This document shows positions 44,877-44,979 of a stretch of 44,979 nt of DNA, in pieces. The notes beneath the pieces are model-generated. The model worked only from the letters and a program-made list of their open reading frames with translations, was not told where the DNA came from and ran no database searches. The stretch covers positions 1 to 44,979 of the forward strand of contig NBLL01000013.1 in assembly GCA_002084355.1 (NCBI GenBank), in the 5' to 3' direction. The stretch's first letter is position 1, and every line of letters starts with the position of its first letter. Source of the stretch: Bacteroidetes bacterium 4572_128. Its GTDB lineage: Bacteria; Bacteroidota; Bacteroidia; Bacteroidales; 4572-128. The position numbers and the translations under genes are program-made.

Positions 44877-44979
44877 GTAACCGCTCATTATAGTATGGTA
44901 AAAAAAGTTTTTTCGCAAAAAATAAAAACCATAAAGCTTTGATTTTAAGGTTGTTACGTTTTTTGTAAAATGCAAAAAA
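44877..44979 (+). mobile_element. Possible left end of an IS66-type element
   Basis: From 44877 the sequence GTAACCGCTCATTATAGTAT differs in character from the surrounding AT-run spacer. Elements of the IS66 family begin with GTAA followed by a G/C-containing inverted repeat, so this could be a left terminus. No transposase is visible before the window ends, so the call is tentative. Confidence 0.3.

Noticed and set aside
1-44979. Alternative genetic code (UGA as tryptophan) as the cause of split genes
   Set aside because: Tryptophan is encoded by TGG throughout, intact genes end at all three stops, and the splits are frame changes rather than in-frame TGA codons.
1-44979. tRNA or rRNA genes
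   Set aside because: No cloverleaf with a T-loop-like GTTCRAATC segment or rRNA-like G+C-richer stretch was seen on either strand.

Overview
The window is very A+T-rich DNA from a member of the Bacteroidota. The assignment rests on several marks that largely belong to this phylum: DUF4290, DUF4294 and DUF4369 proteins, the Bacteroidota-type alternative GlmU, a type IX secretion (T9SS) C-terminal sorting domain, a PorE-like OmpA protein, Nqr subunits, and a TAnnTTTG promoter box upstream of about a dozen genes. I cannot name an order or genus. No rRNA, tRNA or CRISPR array is visible.

Layout: 1-300 is the end of an Rpn-type nuclease gene, followed by about 850 bases with no gene. 1.1-3.4 kb holds fabD, an orphan molybdate-type permease and a frameshifted rsmE. 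3.4-6.1 kb holds a DUF4290 gene, nqrC-nqrD alone, and ribH. 6.1-9.2 kb holds a 51-bp tandem array, a Wzi/RemB-like outer-membrane protein and rsmH. 9.3-15.8 kb holds a glycosyltransferase overlapping ribBA, the GlmU-like gene, a 46-bp tandem array, a class IV aminotransferase and a split TPR gene. 16.0-20.2 kb holds a lipoprotein / outer-membrane protein / lipoprotein cluster, a response-regulator histidine kinase and a split DUF4294 gene. 20.2-26.4 kb holds another array, a double-VOC protein, a large GAF/PAS sensor, rseP and dapF. 26.4-34.4 kb holds an array, a TlpA-like lipoprotein, a split OmpA gene, an RNase HI with an altered C-terminus, an unknown membrane protein, a split T9SS-type sialidase-like protein, YitT and a degraded secreted-protein remnant. 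34.4-45 kb holds pyrH-moaD-DUF1599, a broken RND pump, a split ATP-grasp gene, a TonB receptor, a PorE-like protein and what may be the end of an IS66-type element.

Functional themes: riboflavin/FMN (ribBA, ribH) together with flavin-dependent NqrC; cell envelope (alternative GlmU, dapF, rseP, Wzi-like protein, TonB receptor, OmpA proteins); type IX secretion (PorE-like protein, sorting domain); molybdenum cofactor traces (orphan permease, moaD).

The most notable result is how many genes are broken or internally shortened. At least eight are split by frameshifts, several at short A or T runs. fabD and yitT carry in-frame internal deletions, and the fabD deletion removes the catalytic histidine. 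Intergenic regions carry locus-specific tandem arrays that share a GNCGTTTTTTNGAAAAAA-like core. A second short element built on ATGAGGAAT supplies the last codons of three unrelated genes. Either the genome is in active decay with proliferating AT-rich repeats, or part of the damage is homopolymer error in the sequence; the long in-frame deletions are harder to explain as error.
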